This document shows, piece after piece, positions 1-9,893 of a DNA stretch of 64,000 bases (its first letter is position 1; every line of letters begins with the position of its first letter). The stretch covers positions 153,613 to 217,612 of the forward strand of contig NZ_PJME01000012.1 of NCBI RefSeq assembly GCF_002954775.1, written 5' to 3'. The translations under genes and the position numbers were made by a program. The notes under the pieces were generated by a model. That model did not search any database and was not told the origin of the DNA. It worked only from the letters and a program-made list of their open reading frames with translations. Origin of the DNA: Streptomyces geranii (GTDB lineage Bacteria > Actinomycetota > Actinomycetes > Streptomycetales > Streptomycetaceae).

Positions 1-1452
1 TTCACCACCAACGCCGCCGCGTACGGCAACTTCACGGACCTGGTCACGGGCCTCGACGTGACGTCCGCGAACGTGCCCACCGAGGCCGTGCTGGGCGACC
101 ACCTGGTCGACCCGTTCCAACCGGACACCACGCTGCCCAACTCCAACGGCTACCGCGTCTCCGACGCACTGACCGCCGCCGAGCCCACGGCCACGACGCC
201 CTACGGCGTGCTCGCCGAAGGCATCGAGTCGAACCAGCTGATGACCGACAACCCCGAGACGTACAACGGCTCGACCATCGGCGGACCGGCCGCCCTCTCA
301 CGCATCGACCGCGACATCCTCGACCAACCCGGAATCAACACCGTCATCGTCGACGAAGGGCTGGAAGACCTGCTCGCCGGCAGCACCAGCGACGACCTGG
401 AGGGCAACGGCTACACCGCCCTCGTACAGCAACTGCAGGCATGGGGCATCAACGTCGTCCTCACCTCCCTCACCCCCTGCGACGGCTTCACGGGCGACGG
501 CGCGACGCCGAACGACCCGTGCACCAGCACGGTCGACGGCTATCGCACCGACGTCAACGCCTTCCTCGGCGGCATGAACCTGGGCAACCCCTGGGCCACC
601 CCGGCCGTGTACTTCGCCGACTTCGACGCCGCCGTCGCCGATCCCGCCCTCGACAGCAACGGCGAGGAGCGACTCGCTTCCGGCGCCGACTACGGTGACC
701 ACGTCAACCTCACCAACCCCGCGTTCGGCGCGCTGTCCACGGCACTGCTGTCACCCCAGGACACGTGGAACTTCGACGACGGCACCGGCATGCCGGTGGC
801 CACCGACACCGCGGCGACCGACTCCCTGAACACACTCAACGCCAACCTGGCCAATTCCAACCTGGGCAACAGCCCGCTCACCCTGAACGGCACGACGACC
901 TGGACGACCGACGCCACCAGGGGCACCGTCCTGACCCTGGACGGCACCAGCGGCGACGCAACGAGCAGCGCTCAGGTACTCGACACGACGGGCAGCTACT
1001 CGGTCTCGGCCTGGGTGAACCTGGCGTCGCTCCCGACCCACAACGTCGCGGTCGCCGCCCAGGACGGCACCGAGGACAGCGCCTTCTTCCTCAAGTACGA
1101 CTACTCGTCCCAGAGCAAGCCCGCCTGGTCGATGGCCTTCACGGACAGCGACGTGGCCGACCCGACCTCGCACGTGGCCTACGCGGCCGGAGCGACCGCG
1201 GGGGCCTGGACCCACCTCGTCGGCACGTACAACGCCGCCACCCACACCGGACGCCTGTACGTCAACGGCGCCCTCGCCGCCACCACGACAGGGGTCACCC
1301 CCTTGAGCAGCACCGGCTCCTTCACCGTCGGACGCGCGCTCTACGACGGCAACCAGACCGACTACCTCCCCGGCATGGTCAGTGACGTCCAGGCCTGGAA
1401 CTACACCCTGAGCGCCAACCAGATCACGGCGCTGTACCAGCAGATTCCCTGA
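1..1452 (+). CDS. SGNH/GDSL-type hydrolase with C-terminal LamG domain (5' end outside window)
   Basis: The frame is open from the first base, so the start lies outside the window. The first ~250 visible residues look like the end of an SGNH/GDSL hydrolase: a segment TVIVDEGLEDLL, then VVLTSLTPCDG, and a block-V-like GDHVNLTNPAF near residue 240, where the usual HPN is NLT. The last ~200 residues form a LamG/concanavalin-like domain (SYSVSAWVNL, AWTHLVGTYN, GRLYVNGAL, DVQAWNYTLS), which usually binds carbohydrate. By family it is probably a secreted esterase or glycan-binding hydrolase. The catalytic Ser block would be upstream of the window. A strong terminator follows directly. Confidence 0.75.
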   Translation, partial: FTTNAAAYGNFTDLVTGLDVTSANVPTEAVLGDHLVDPFQPDTTLPNSNGYRVSDALTAAEPTATTPYGVLAEGIESNQLMTDNPETYNGSTIGGPAALSRIDRDILDQPGINTVIVDEGLEDLLAGSTSDDLEGNGYTALVQQLQAWGINVVLTSLTPCDGFTGDGATPNDPCTSTVDGYRTDVNAFLGGMNLGNPWATPAVYFADFDAAVADPALDSNGEERLASGADYGDHVNLTNPAFGALSTALLSPQDTWNFDDGTGMPVATDTAATDSLNTLNANLANSNLGNSPLTLNGTTTWTTDATRGTVLTLDGTSGDATSSAQVLDTTGSYSVSAWVNLASLPTHNVAVAAQDGTEDSAFFLKYDYSSQSKPAWSMAFTDSDVADPTSHVAYAAGATAGAWTHLVGTYNAATHTGRLYVNGALAATTTGVTPLSSTGSFTVGRALYDGNQTDYLPGMVSDVQAWNYTLSANQITALYQQIP

Positions 1453-1463
1453 TCGGCACGGAA

Positions 1464-1508
1464 GACGAAGGGGGGCGGTCCGCTCATCGCGGACCGCCCC
1501 CCTTCGTC
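1464..1508 (+). terminator. Rho-independent-type hairpin
   Basis: A perfect 20-bp inverted repeat (1464-1483 and 1489-1508) with a 5-nt loop begins 11 bases after the stop of the SGNH/LamG gene. It lies between that gene and the convergent minus-strand gene, so it may terminate both. There is no clear T-tract, as is common in actinomycetes. Confidence 0.85.
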
Positions 1509-1516
1509 CCGTCCTC

Positions 1517-2185
1517 CTAGCGGAGCGTGATCCCGTCGACGAGGTGCTGGATGAGGCGCAGCGCCCGCTCGGCGTCCCAGAGCCGAGGGGAGGCCAGCGG
1601 ACCGCTCTCGGCGATCAGCTCATCCACGGGCAGGTCCGCCGGGGAGGGCAGAGCGAGCAGGAGTTCCTTCAGCAGAGCGCCGAAGTCCCCACCGACCGGT
1701 TCGGCCGCAGCCTGATGAAGCCTCTCCCGAGCCGCCTCCACAGCGGCCGACCGGGCGAGCACAGCGGCGGCGTCGACCGTCTCCCCGGGCGGCGGCGCGA
1801 AATCCATGGACTGCACGATGCCCACGGCCACGGCCGCGTCGGCCGGCGCCGCCCGCCACTCGTGCGCGTCCATGGCCTCCTGGGCACGCAGCACGACCTC
1901 AGCCACCGCACGGGCGACGGGCCGGGGGTGCAGAGCCAGCGGACGGCCCGTCCATTCGTCGCCCGCGTACTCGGCGAGCGACGGGTCGCTGGAGATGTCG
2001 CTGTCCACCTCGATGTAATCGATGTCGATCCGCTCCCGGGCCTCGGAGTGCTCCCACAGAATCTCGACCGGGTGATAGGCGTGCTCGTCCATGAACCGCC
2101 ACCAGGCCGTGTGGGCGACCGGAGTGTCGAGCACGGGCAGCACGATCGTGCACTGGTAGCAGACGATGTCTACGGGATACTGCAT
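1517..2185 (-). CDS. Hypothetical protein, candidate immunity protein of the upstream RHS toxin
   Basis: I do not recognise a named family. The product is about 222 aa, acidic, without signal peptide or membrane segment, and begins MQYPVDIVCYQC. I chose the ATG at 2185 because a GTGGAG SD-like sequence lies 6 nt before it; the in-frame GTG at 2197 has its purine run only 1 nt away. The gene lies about 75 bp downstream of the RHS toxin gene on the same strand, the usual place for the cognate immunity gene of a polymorphic toxin. The immunity role is inferred from position, size and acidity only. Confidence 0.6.
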   Translation of the reverse strand: MQYPVDIVCYQCTIVLPVLDTPVAHTAWWRFMDEHAYHPVEILWEHSEARERIDIDYIEVDSDISSDPSLAEYAGDEWTGRPLALHPRPVARAVAEVVLRAQEAMDAHEWRAAPADAAVAVGIVQSMDFAPPPGETVDAAAVLARSAAVEAARERLHQAAAEPVGGDFGALLKELLLALPSPADLPVDELIAESGPLASPRLWDAERALRLIQHLVDGITLR

Positions 2186-2259
2186 TTCTTTCTCCACTCT
2201 CCCGACGTGATCCTGCCCGCCGGGCCGTTCATGTACGGCTGCCGCGCGGGCCCGGACAC

Positions 2260-5200
2260 TCAGAATCCCTCTGCTTCCATCGCCCTCTCCTTGTTCAGCA
2301 ACCCCTGCCTCTCCGCGTCCGAAGGGCCGGAGTCCCCTCCGCCTCCGCCGCCGCCCTTGCTCAGGTCGTGGAGGCCGGGATCCCCGAGGTCGTAGGTGCC
2401 GAGGTCCTCTCCGGTGTCGTCCACGATACGGACGGTGTACCCACGCCAGCTGGAAAGGTTCCGCTCCGGCTGCTTCTGCCAGGCCCGCAGGAACTTGTAG
2501 GCGTCAGTTGTCTTGGGTACCTGGAAGAAGATCTCGTTGATCTTCGCGCCCATGGCCTTGAGCTGTTTGGCGCCCTTCGACAGCTGCCTCATGAAGGCGT
2601 TCTGATTGGGGTTCTCGATCGTCTTGACCTCGCGGTATCCGGCAACGTTCCCCTGCCGGTCCAAGAGCTTGATGTCCGGGTTCAATTGGCCCTGCTCGTT
2701 CTTTCCCTTCCTCTCCGGGTTGATCTCGGCCGTGGTGTCGTCCGGCCCGCCCTCCAGTGCCGTGTAGGAGTTCTCCTCCGTCAGCAGCTCCTGCTTCTTC
2801 GAGCCCCGGTGTTCGTCACGGAGTGAAGCGGCGTCGTCGTCTCTCGTGCTCGATGCGGCCTCGTGCGTGGGATCACCGCTCCCGCCACCGCCGTCGCCGT
2901 CCTGTACGGCGTAGGCGATGTTCGGCCCCGCCACCGCTCCGATGGCCGTCGCGGCGCCGGAGATGGCCAGCCCGGTGCCCGCGACGTCGAGAGCCGCTCC
3001 CAGGGGAGCACCGACGCCCGTCGCCATGAGGGCCGTACCGCCCGTGTCGGCCGCCGCGCCCAGCAGCAGCTCACCGGCTCCGAGCGCTGCCTGCGCCCAG
3101 TTGGTGCGCTGCATGACCTGGCCGGCGGTCTGGGTGAAATTGGAGACGGCGTTGCTGATGGAGCTGAACCAGCTGGCTCCCGTGGGGTCGCTGCCGGTGA
3201 CCGGGTCGTTCCCGCTGTAGTCGTAGCCGGAGATCTGCGTGGGGTCGGAGGACTCCAGCAGCGGGTCGAGGGAGACGAAACGGCCGGTCTGCGCGTCGTA
3301 CTCCCGGGCGCCCAGGTTCTCCAGGCCGGTGCCGGAGTCGGCGATACCGCCGACGTACCCCTTGTCGCCGGGCCAGGACGTGGGTGCGGTGCCGCGGACC
3401 TTGCCGAAGGGGAGGTATTGCCGACGGGTGACGGCCTGGGTCTGGTAGTCGACGGCCAAGGTGTCGGTGCCCTGGCGGTCCGGGATCAGGTACTGGATGT
3501 CACCGCTGCTGCCGCGTTCGGCGATGGTGGTGCTGCCGAGGGTGTAGTACCGGGTGCCGCTGAGAGCGTGGCTGCTGGTGTTCTCGACGATCTCCTCGTC
3601 GTCGAGGTAGAGGGTGGCCTGGCTGGGGCCGGTGCGCAGCACCAGGTTGCCTGCGGTGTCGTAGAGGTAGCCGGTGGTTCCGCCGGAGGTGGTGTCGGTG
3701 GCCAGTTCGTCCTGGTCGTTCCAGGTCAGGGTCCGGTTTCCGAGGGCGCCGCCGTTGACGGTGAGGGTGTCACCCGCGCCGTCGTAGGTGTAGGAGGCGG
3801 TGCCCGCCGTGGCGCCGGGGCCGGTGGCGGTGGTGGAGGTGAGGGTGTGCGGCTGGTCGGTGGCCGAGCCGGCCGACGGGTAGGCGTAGGACACCGCGGT
3901 GTCGTTCGCCGTGTTCCCGTCGGTGTCGTGGTCGGTCTCGGTCTGCCGTTCGCCGTCGGTGCGGTAGGTCCAGCTCTCCCAGTAGGGATTGGGCCCGCCG
4001 ACCATGGAGCTGCTGCCGCTCGCCGGGGCGGTGGCGCAGTGGTCGGTCGCGGTCCAGGCGGCGGAGAGCCGTACGTCCCAGTCGTAGGCGTAGCACTGGG
4101 TGTCGGAGGTGGCGCCGCCGTTCTGCGCGTCGGTCGTCGAGGCGAGCAGGCCCGTGCCCTTGGAGAGGTCGTTGTCGGACCACTTGTAGGAGGTGTCGTC
4201 GACGACGGTGGAGCTGCTGGAGTCGGTGGTCTTGGCGTCGGTGGGCTGTCCGGTCTGGGGGTCGTACTGGAGGGTGAGATCGACCCACCCGGTGGTCGGG
4301 CCCATGGAGTACTGGAGCGGGTGGCCGTACTCGTCGTAGCCCACGGCGTTGACGTAGGCCCAGGCGGTGGTGCCGGTACTGGCCAGGCTGGTGGGGTCGC
4401 CGTACTGGTCGTACCCGGTGGCGATGGTCTCGGCGGGCAGTCCGCCGGCCGCGGCGTCCTGCTGGGTGGCGAGGGTGCCGGTGGTCTTGTAGGTGTACGA
4501 GGTGGTGTAGCCGCCGGAGGGGGCCAGGGCGGCCTCGGCTGCCGGCAGACCGGCGAGGGTGGTGCGGGTGGCGGCGGCCTCGCCCAGGCTGGTGTAGGCG
4601 AGGACGGCGTTGGTCACCGCGGGGCTGGACGTGCCGAGCTGGTAGGACGTCGAGGAGGTGAGCAGGCCCTTCTTCAGGGTGTCGTACGTCCACGACGCGA
4701 TCTGGTTGCTCGCGGAGGGGCTCGCACCGCCCGTGGTGTCGTAGGCGGCCGTCTTGCGTCCGCCCGCGTCGTAGGAGTAACTGGTCGTCTTGGAGCGGGA
4801 GTCGGTGGTGGTGAGGACCTGCCCCGCGTTGTCGTACGTCGCGTTGGACGTGCCCGCGTCCGGGTCGCCGGCGGAGGTCTGGTCGCCGAGCAGGTTGTAG
4901 TGCCAGCTCCAGGTGTTGCCGGCCGGGTCGGTCTCGCCGGACTTCGAGCCGTCGGGGTTGTAGGTGTAGTGGGTGTCGGAGTAGTCCCCGCTGGGGTCGT
5001 CGACCGGGTCGGCCGGGACGCCGGAGTGGTACTGGTAGAGGTCCGTGACGTTGCCGCGGGCGTCGGTGAGCTGGGACTCGGCGACACCGCCGGCCGGAGG
5101 CACGGTGGTGGTGAAGTTCCCGCCGAAGACGGTGCCGGTGTGCCAGGTCTCGGTGCCCAGCGCGTAGGCGGTGGCCAGCGTCTTGCGGCCCGCTCCGTCG

Positions 5201-8200
5201 TAGCCGAAGCCGGTCTCGGACGGGATCTGGCCGTCCTGGGCCTGGACGAGCGTGGTGCCCGGAGCGCCGGTGGTGTAGTAGGGGTTGGTGGTCTTGGCGA
5301 CCCATCCGTCGGTGTTGTAGACGGTGTCGGTGATGGTCCGTCCGCCGTCGACGGTGCCGGTCTGCGTCTCGCGCAGGCGCAGGAAGGAGTCGTACAGCGA
5401 CTCGCTGACGGCGTAGCTGCCGTCGTCGTCGAGCGTCTGGGTGCTCACCACGCTGGGCGAGGACTGCGAGACGGCGTAGGTGTACTTGGTCGCGGCGGTG
5501 GTGATGCCGGGCCGGAAGACCGCGGTGGTCCGTCCGAGGGCGTCGTACTGCGCCTTGGTGACGTATCCGGCCGCGTCGGTCTGGCTCAGCGCCAGGCCGC
5601 GGAGCGGGTCGAGGGTCTCGGTGACGGTGTGGGTGAGCGGGTCGGTGGTGGTGACGGAGGTGGGTGAGGCGCCGGTCGTAGGCGTGTACGCGATGTGGGT
5701 GGTGCGCTGGTCGGGGTCGCTGCTGGACAGGGTCCGGCCGTACTCGTCGACGGTCAGCGTGGTCATCGTCGACCAGGTCGGTGTCGAGCCGCTGTAGGAG
5801 GTCACCTGCTGTGTCGTCGTCGGATCGCCGACGGTCGGGGCAGCCCCGAAGGTGGCCGAGCCGTCGTAGTAGATCCGCTTGTCCGACACTGCGTCACCGG
5901 GAAGCGAGGGGGTGTCGGCGCAGTCGGCCGAGACGGTGTCGGTCTCGTCGGGGGCGTCGAGGATCCACGCCGAGGTGTTGTCCGCGTAGGTCGTCGTGGC
6001 GCAGATGTCGTCCGAGGCGGTGGAGACGTCCCCCTTGTCGTCGCTCTTGGTCACCCGGCCGTCGGAGTCGTGGGTGCTGTCGGTCTCCGTCTCCCTGGTG
6101 GCGCCCGAGGCGAGCGGTGTGTAGACCCGCACGCGCGCGGTGCCCGTCAGATACGCCTTCTGGGCCGGCAGTCCGCCGCCGAGTGTGTGCGTGGCGGTGG
6201 CCGGGGAGGACCACGGATCGGTGACGGTGTCGTTGACGACCTTGCCCGAGTTCCACCCGTTGTACAGGATCGTCTCGTACGTCATTCCCGCGTACTGGTC
6301 GGAGTCCGGGACCGCGGTGTCGCCGCGTGAGTCGGTGACGCTCGCCGAGCGCGTGCCGCCGCCCGGCAGGGTGTCGCCGTCCATGCCGCGGAGGTAGGTG
6401 TAGTCCGTCTCCGTCCTCGGGTCCGGGGCGGTGCCCGTCGAGACCTTCATCCCCTGGTACCCGCGCCACTCGTTCCAGGTGCGCTGGTCCGAAGGCGTCA
6501 GCGGGTTGTCGTCGTAGTGCCAGGCCGGGCTGCCGACGGGGGTGTAGGTGGTGACCGTGTCGTCGGCGACCCCGCCGCCGGTCGGGTCCTGCTGGGTGAC
6601 GGTGGTGACGATGTACTTGTTGAACCAGTCCTTGATCGGTGCGGTCAGTCCGCTGGGCGTCCAGTACGACGGGAAGCACAGCGAGGTGTTCTGGCTGTCG
6701 TCGCTCGGGGTCGAACTCCCGCACGCCGGCGCCGAGTACCCGACACTGATGACCTCGCCGGTCTCGGTGGTGACGGTGTTCAACCGGTAGCGCGTGATGG
6801 GCGCGTAACCGTCCGTCAGGTCGACGCGGTTGGACAGCGGCGTGCCGGAGAAGGTGACCGGTGCCACGGCGAGCGAGCCGGACGATCCGCCGGCGCTGGT
6901 GTCCTGGCCGGTGCGCACGATGGACGACAGCCACAGCGAGGGGGTCGTCGCGTCACCGGTGGCCGGGAAGGCGTAGGTGAACGCCCAGGAGTCCACGTCG
7001 GTCTGGGTCGTCCCGACCAGCTCCTGCGTCTGGACGCCGGTCAGCTCGTACTCAGACCAGAAGGACGGCGACTGCGAGGTGCAGGAGGCGCCGCTGGCGC
7101 AGTTCAGGTCGTAGGGGACGTCGGGCCAGTTCGAGGCCGTCGAGGAGGACAGGCCGGAGACCGCGCAACCGGTCGAGGCTGTCTTGCAGCGCCCGTTGTA
7201 GGTGAAGGTGATCTGGGCCGCGGGGCTGGTGGAGTACACCGAGCCGTCGCGCTGACCGTACTGGATCTTCGTCAGCCGAGCGTCGCGTACGTAGGACGTG
7301 TTGGCGGTGCTGCCCAGGTCCCGCGCGTAGTAGTTGGTGTCGTCGGTGTAGAAGGACGACATCACGTCGCCGTGGGTGTCCTTGACGTAGTCCAGCATCC
7401 ACCGGTACCCCTGCTGGCACCAGGACGAGGAGAAGGTGGCGTTGTAGCACGGCTGCCCGGAGGCCGTCGCGTAGACCGGCTCGGTCAGCACCGAGTTGGT
7501 GGCCGCGTCACCGCTGGCGTACCCGGGCAGGTGGTTGAGGCCGAAGGTGTACTGGGTGCCGTCGGGGGTGGTGACGCGGAAGTACTCGCCGTTCTGGGCG
7601 CCGTTGGACGCACCGGTCAGGTACTGGATCCGCTCGTCGGTGTCGCCCTGGGCACGGTAGGTCCCGGTGCTGTCGTCCTTGATGATCGAGGTGGTGGACC
7701 CGTTGAGCGACAGCGTCAGCTGGTTGTCGGAGGACCAGCAGTTGTCCCAGGTCTTCGTCGTCCCCGACGGATTCTGATGGCAGGACTTGTAGGAACGCTC
7801 GATGTAGTTCTCCGGCAGCGAGAAGCCGTCGCCGACGGTGGAGGCCTGGTTGTTGGTCGAGGAGGTCAGCCCGTCGACGCTCTGCGAGTTGTAGTTGATC
7901 TTCAGGCCCGGGGTGAGCCCGCCCGGGACGGCGGGGGCGCTGAGCGGGTAGGACCAGTTGAAGGCGTCGGTGCTGCCGCCCGCCTGCCATGAACCTGATG
8001 GCTTGAGAGAGGTGGCGGTGAAGTCACCGCCACCACCGCCGCCGGAGGACGACGTCGCGGCGAAGACCATCGCGGTCGGCGAGGCGGATGCCTTCGCCGT
8101 GGTCTTCGAAGCCGCGGGCGAGTTGAGCGGCACATCGGCGGAGACCCGCCCGGTGTCGGCGTCATTCCGGGACTTCAGGGCGCTCGCGGTCCGGCAGGCA

Positions 8201-8829
8201 GGCGTTTTCGGCGTGGTCAGCACGCAGGTGGGCAGCGCGACCAGACGCAGCCGTGAGGCCCAGTCCGCGCCGTAGGCGTCGGCGAACGACCGGTAGTCCA
8301 GGGTCAGATGGGCCGTGCGCGGCTGAGACGCCGCGTCGGACACGACGCTCAGCAGGACGCCGTTCACACCAGCGGCCCTCGCGGCCGACCGGGGCAGTAC
8401 GGTGACCGTGGCACCGCTTGCGGCTCGGCGAGCGGCGGTGTGCGAGGTGCCGGCGGTGCGGCCGGTCGCGTTGAGCCACACCGGCAGGGACCCGGCTCGC
8501 CCGCCGGAGCCGGGCCGGTCGACGCGGGCGGACCCGGTCGGCCAGACCACCTTCGCCGGCTGCCAGGAGAGCAGCTTCTTCGGCTTGTGGTAGTGCGAGG
8601 TCACCGCGTGGACCGGGACCGGCTTGGTGGGGTGCGGGACGGGCGGTTGCCGGTGGGCTGCGGGCGCGGCGGCCAGAGTGGTCACCGCGACAGCCATGGT
8701 CACCGCTGTGGCAAGGAGGCCACGGACCAGGGAAGGCCGGGATATTCGTCTCCCGGTTCTGACGTTCGCTCGGTTTTCTCCTGTTGCCACAGCAGGCACG
8801 CCCCCTGGAGATGGACTCGTGTGAGTCAT
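2260..8829 (-). CDS. RHS-repeat polymorphic toxin with PD-(D/E)XK-like C-terminal domain
   Basis: This 2,189-aa protein has an N-terminal secretion signal (hydrophobic stretch LLATAVTMAVAVTTLAAAPA near residues 40-60). YD/RHS repeats fill most of its length (forms such as GYDEYGHPL and YLYDTAGNLV). The RHS core boundary is near residue 1840 (GAREYDAQTGRFVSLDPL). After the boundary come an Ala/Gly-rich hydrophobic segment (~1915-1970) and a variable tail. The tail contains NPDIKLLD followed 15 residues later by REVKTI, matching the D...E-x-K signature of PD-(D/E)XK nucleases (about D2052, E2067, K2069). RHS proteins cage and deliver C-terminal toxins, so I infer a nuclease effector. A Gly-rich linker and a short tail close the protein. 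The start at 8829 lacks a clear SD; a GTG 13 codons downstream is an alternative. Confidence 0.88.
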   Translation of the reverse strand: MTHTSPSPGGVPAVATGENRANVRTGRRISRPSLVRGLLATAVTMAVAVTTLAAAPAAHRQPPVPHPTKPVPVHAVTSHYHKPKKLLSWQPAKVVWPTGSARVDRPGSGGRAGSLPVWLNATGRTAGTSHTAARRAASGATVTVLPRSAARAAGVNGVLLSVVSDAASQPRTAHLTLDYRSFADAYGADWASRLRLVALPTCVLTTPKTPACRTASALKSRNDADTGRVSADVPLNSPAASKTTAKASASPTAMVFAATSSSGGGGGGDFTATSLKPSGSWQAGGSTDAFNWSYPLSAPAVPGGLTPGLKINYNSQSVDGLTSSTNNQASTVGDGFSLPENYIERSYKSCHQNPSGTTKTWDNCWSSDNQLTLSLNGSTTSIIKDDSTGTYRAQGDTDERIQYLTGASNGAQNGEYFRVTTPDGTQYTFGLNHLPGYASGDAATNSVLTEPVYATASGQPCYNATFSSSWCQQGYRWMLDYVKDTHGDVMSSFYTDDTNYYARDLGSTANTSYVRDARLTKIQYGQRDGSVYSTSPAAQITFTYNGRCKTASTGCAVSGLSSSTASNWPDVPYDLNCASGASCTSQSPSFWSEYELTGVQTQELVGTTQTDVDSWAFTYAFPATGDATTPSLWLSSIVRTGQDTSAGGSSGSLAVAPVTFSGTPLSNRVDLTDGYAPITRYRLNTVTTETGEVISVGYSAPACGSSTPSDDSQNTSLCFPSYWTPSGLTAPIKDWFNKYIVTTVTQQDPTGGGVADDTVTTYTPVGSPAWHYDDNPLTPSDQRTWNEWRGYQGMKVSTGTAPDPRTETDYTYLRGMDGDTLPGGGTRSASVTDSRGDTAVPDSDQYAGMTYETILYNGWNSGKVVNDTVTDPWSSPATATHTLGGGLPAQKAYLTGTARVRVYTPLASGATRETETDSTHDSDGRVTKSDDKGDVSTASDDICATTTYADNTSAWILDAPDETDTVSADCADTPSLPGDAVSDKRIYYDGSATFGAAPTVGDPTTTQQVTSYSGSTPTWSTMTTLTVDEYGRTLSSSDPDQRTTHIAYTPTTGASPTSVTTTDPLTHTVTETLDPLRGLALSQTDAAGYVTKAQYDALGRTTAVFRPGITTAATKYTYAVSQSSPSVVSTQTLDDDGSYAVSESLYDSFLRLRETQTGTVDGGRTITDTVYNTDGWVAKTTNPYYTTGAPGTTLVQAQDGQIPSETGFGYDGAGRKTLATAYALGTETWHTGTVFGGNFTTTVPPAGGVAESQLTDARGNVTDLYQYHSGVPADPVDDPSGDYSDTHYTYNPDGSKSGETDPAGNTWSWHYNLLGDQTSAGDPDAGTSNATYDNAGQVLTTTDSRSKTTSYSYDAGGRKTAAYDTTGGASPSASNQIASWTYDTLKKGLLTSSTSYQLGTSSPAVTNAVLAYTSLGEAAATRTTLAGLPAAEAALAPSGGYTTSYTYKTTGTLATQQDAAAGGLPAETIATGYDQYGDPTSLASTGTTAWAYVNAVGYDEYGHPLQYSMGPTTGWVDLTLQYDPQTGQPTDAKTTDSSSSTVVDDTSYKWSDNDLSKGTGLLASTTDAQNGGATSDTQCYAYDWDVRLSAAWTATDHCATAPASGSSSMVGGPNPYWESWTYRTDGERQTETDHDTDGNTANDTAVSYAYPSAGSATDQPHTLTSTTATGPGATAGTASYTYDGAGDTLTVNGGALGNRTLTWNDQDELATDTTSGGTTGYLYDTAGNLVLRTGPSQATLYLDDEEIVENTSSHALSGTRYYTLGSTTIAERGSSGDIQYLIPDRQGTDTLAVDYQTQAVTRRQYLPFGKVRGTAPTSWPGDKGYVGGIADSGTGLENLGAREYDAQTGRFVSLDPLLESSDPTQISGYDYSGNDPVTGSDPTGASWFSSISNAVSNFTQTAGQVMQRTNWAQAALGAGELLLGAAADTGGTALMATGVGAPLGAALDVAGTGLAISGAATAIGAVAGPNIAYAVQDGDGGGGSGDPTHEAASSTRDDDAASLRDEHRGSKKQELLTEENSYTALEGGPDDTTAEINPERKGKNEQGQLNPDIKLLDRQGNVAGYREVKTIENPNQNAFMRQLSKGAKQLKAMGAKINEIFFQVPKTTDAYKFLRAWQKQPERNLSSWRGYTVRIVDDTGEDLGTYDLGDPGLHDLSKGGGGGGGDSGPSDAERQGLLNKERAMEAEGF

Positions 8830-8966
8830 GGATCAGTTCTGATGATCAAGACAACGAGCGATGCTAAAACGGCCACGTGGCCATCTGCCCAATTCCATAA
8901 GCGACTTGGCAAGAAAATGACGCGATAACTGCAACGCAAAGGTGCGGGGCTTACCAGACCAAAAGG

Positions 8967-9893
8967 TCAGCCGATGGCGATGACGGGGTGGGCAGCGGGG
9001 TCGATCCATTTCATGATCTGGGTCATGGCGGCGGCGGGCAGCGCCACGCAGCCCGCGGTGGGGCCGGCCTGCGGACCGAGGTCGTGGAGAAAGATCCCGG
9101 CCCCGCGGCCTTTGACAGCGGGGTCCATGTTGTAGTTGATGACCAGGGCGTTGTGGTACTGGGTTGGGTATTCGATCAGGTGCTCGCTGCCGTCGTCGCC
9201 GGTTTCGGTGAGGTGGAAGCCGCCCTGGGTCGACGTCCGCATCTGGTTGTAGTAGGCGGACGTGGGGTCCTCGACCCACCAGTCGACGCTGGTCACCTTG
9301 TGGTAGGGCACCTTGGTACCCGGGTCGGCGCCGACTCCGAACCCTTGGGTGATGGTGTAGGTGCCCGTGGGGGTCGTGCCGGTGCCCTGCTTGCGGGTGG
9401 CGCCGTCGGTGATGCCGTTGGCGCCGATCCGTGCGGTGGTCGTGAGGACCTGATGCCAACTGCCGCCGCTCTTCTGCCAGCTGGTGACGGTGGCGCGGGA
9501 ACCGTCGGCCTTGACGGTGATGACCTGGGTGGCCTTGCCGACGGTGACCGCGACGGGGAAGGGCGAGGCGGTGGGCTTGGTGACGTAGGAGCCCGCGGGC
9601 AGGTTGAGCTTCTCACCAGGGCGGATCACGTAGGGGGACGCGATGTGGTTGTCCTTGGCCAAGGCCGTCCAGCCGCCGGGCACGTGCTCCTTGGCGGCGA
9701 TGCCGGACAGGGTGTCGCCGCTGACGACGGTGTAGCTGCTGACCGGGGTGGTACCGGCAGGGGTGGCGGCCTGGGCGGCGGAGGCGCCCAGCAGGCCGGC
9801 GCCGATCCCGGCGGCGGTGAGTGACGCGGCGGTGGTGGCGTTGCGCGGCAGCGGGGTGCGGGGGCGGGCGTGACGCCCGGAGGAGGCCGACAT
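8967..9893 (-). CDS. LysM-containing L,D-transpeptidase family protein, secreted
   Basis: The predicted 308-aa protein starts MSASSGRHAR and has a signal peptide ending near AAQAATPA (residue ~43). Residues ~54-98 form a LysM peptidoglycan-binding domain (YTVVSGDTLSGIA ... IRPGEKLNLP). The C-terminal half carries the YkuD-type catalytic motif, with His ~270 in FLHDLG and Cys ~282 in TAGCVALP. Such enzymes make 3-3 cross-links in peptidoglycan outside the membrane. The open frame extends upstream to 10124, but that extension has no signal sequence and looks non-coding, so I chose the start that places the signal peptide first. It lies upstream of the RHS gene on the same strand, separated by ~137 bp. 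Confidence 0.85.
   Translation of the reverse strand: MSASSGRHARPRTPLPRNATTAASLTAAGIGAGLLGASAAQAATPAGTTPVSSYTVVSGDTLSGIAAKEHVPGGWTALAKDNHIASPYVIRPGEKLNLPAGSYVTKPTASPFPVAVTVGKATQVITVKADGSRATVTSWQKSGGSWHQVLTTTARIGANGITDGATRKQGTGTTPTGTYTITQGFGVGADPGTKVPYHKVTSVDWWVEDPTSAYYNQMRTSTQGGFHLTETGDDGSEHLIEYPTQYHNALVINYNMDPAVKGRGAGIFLHDLGPQAGPTAGCVALPAAAMTQIMKWIDPAAHPVIAIG

Noticed and set aside
2863..5667. 934-codon open frame opposite the RHS gene
   Set aside because: Composition is dominated by Gly/Val/Arg as expected for the antisense of a GC-rich repeat gene. No domain is visible and the RHS frame is clearly the coding one.
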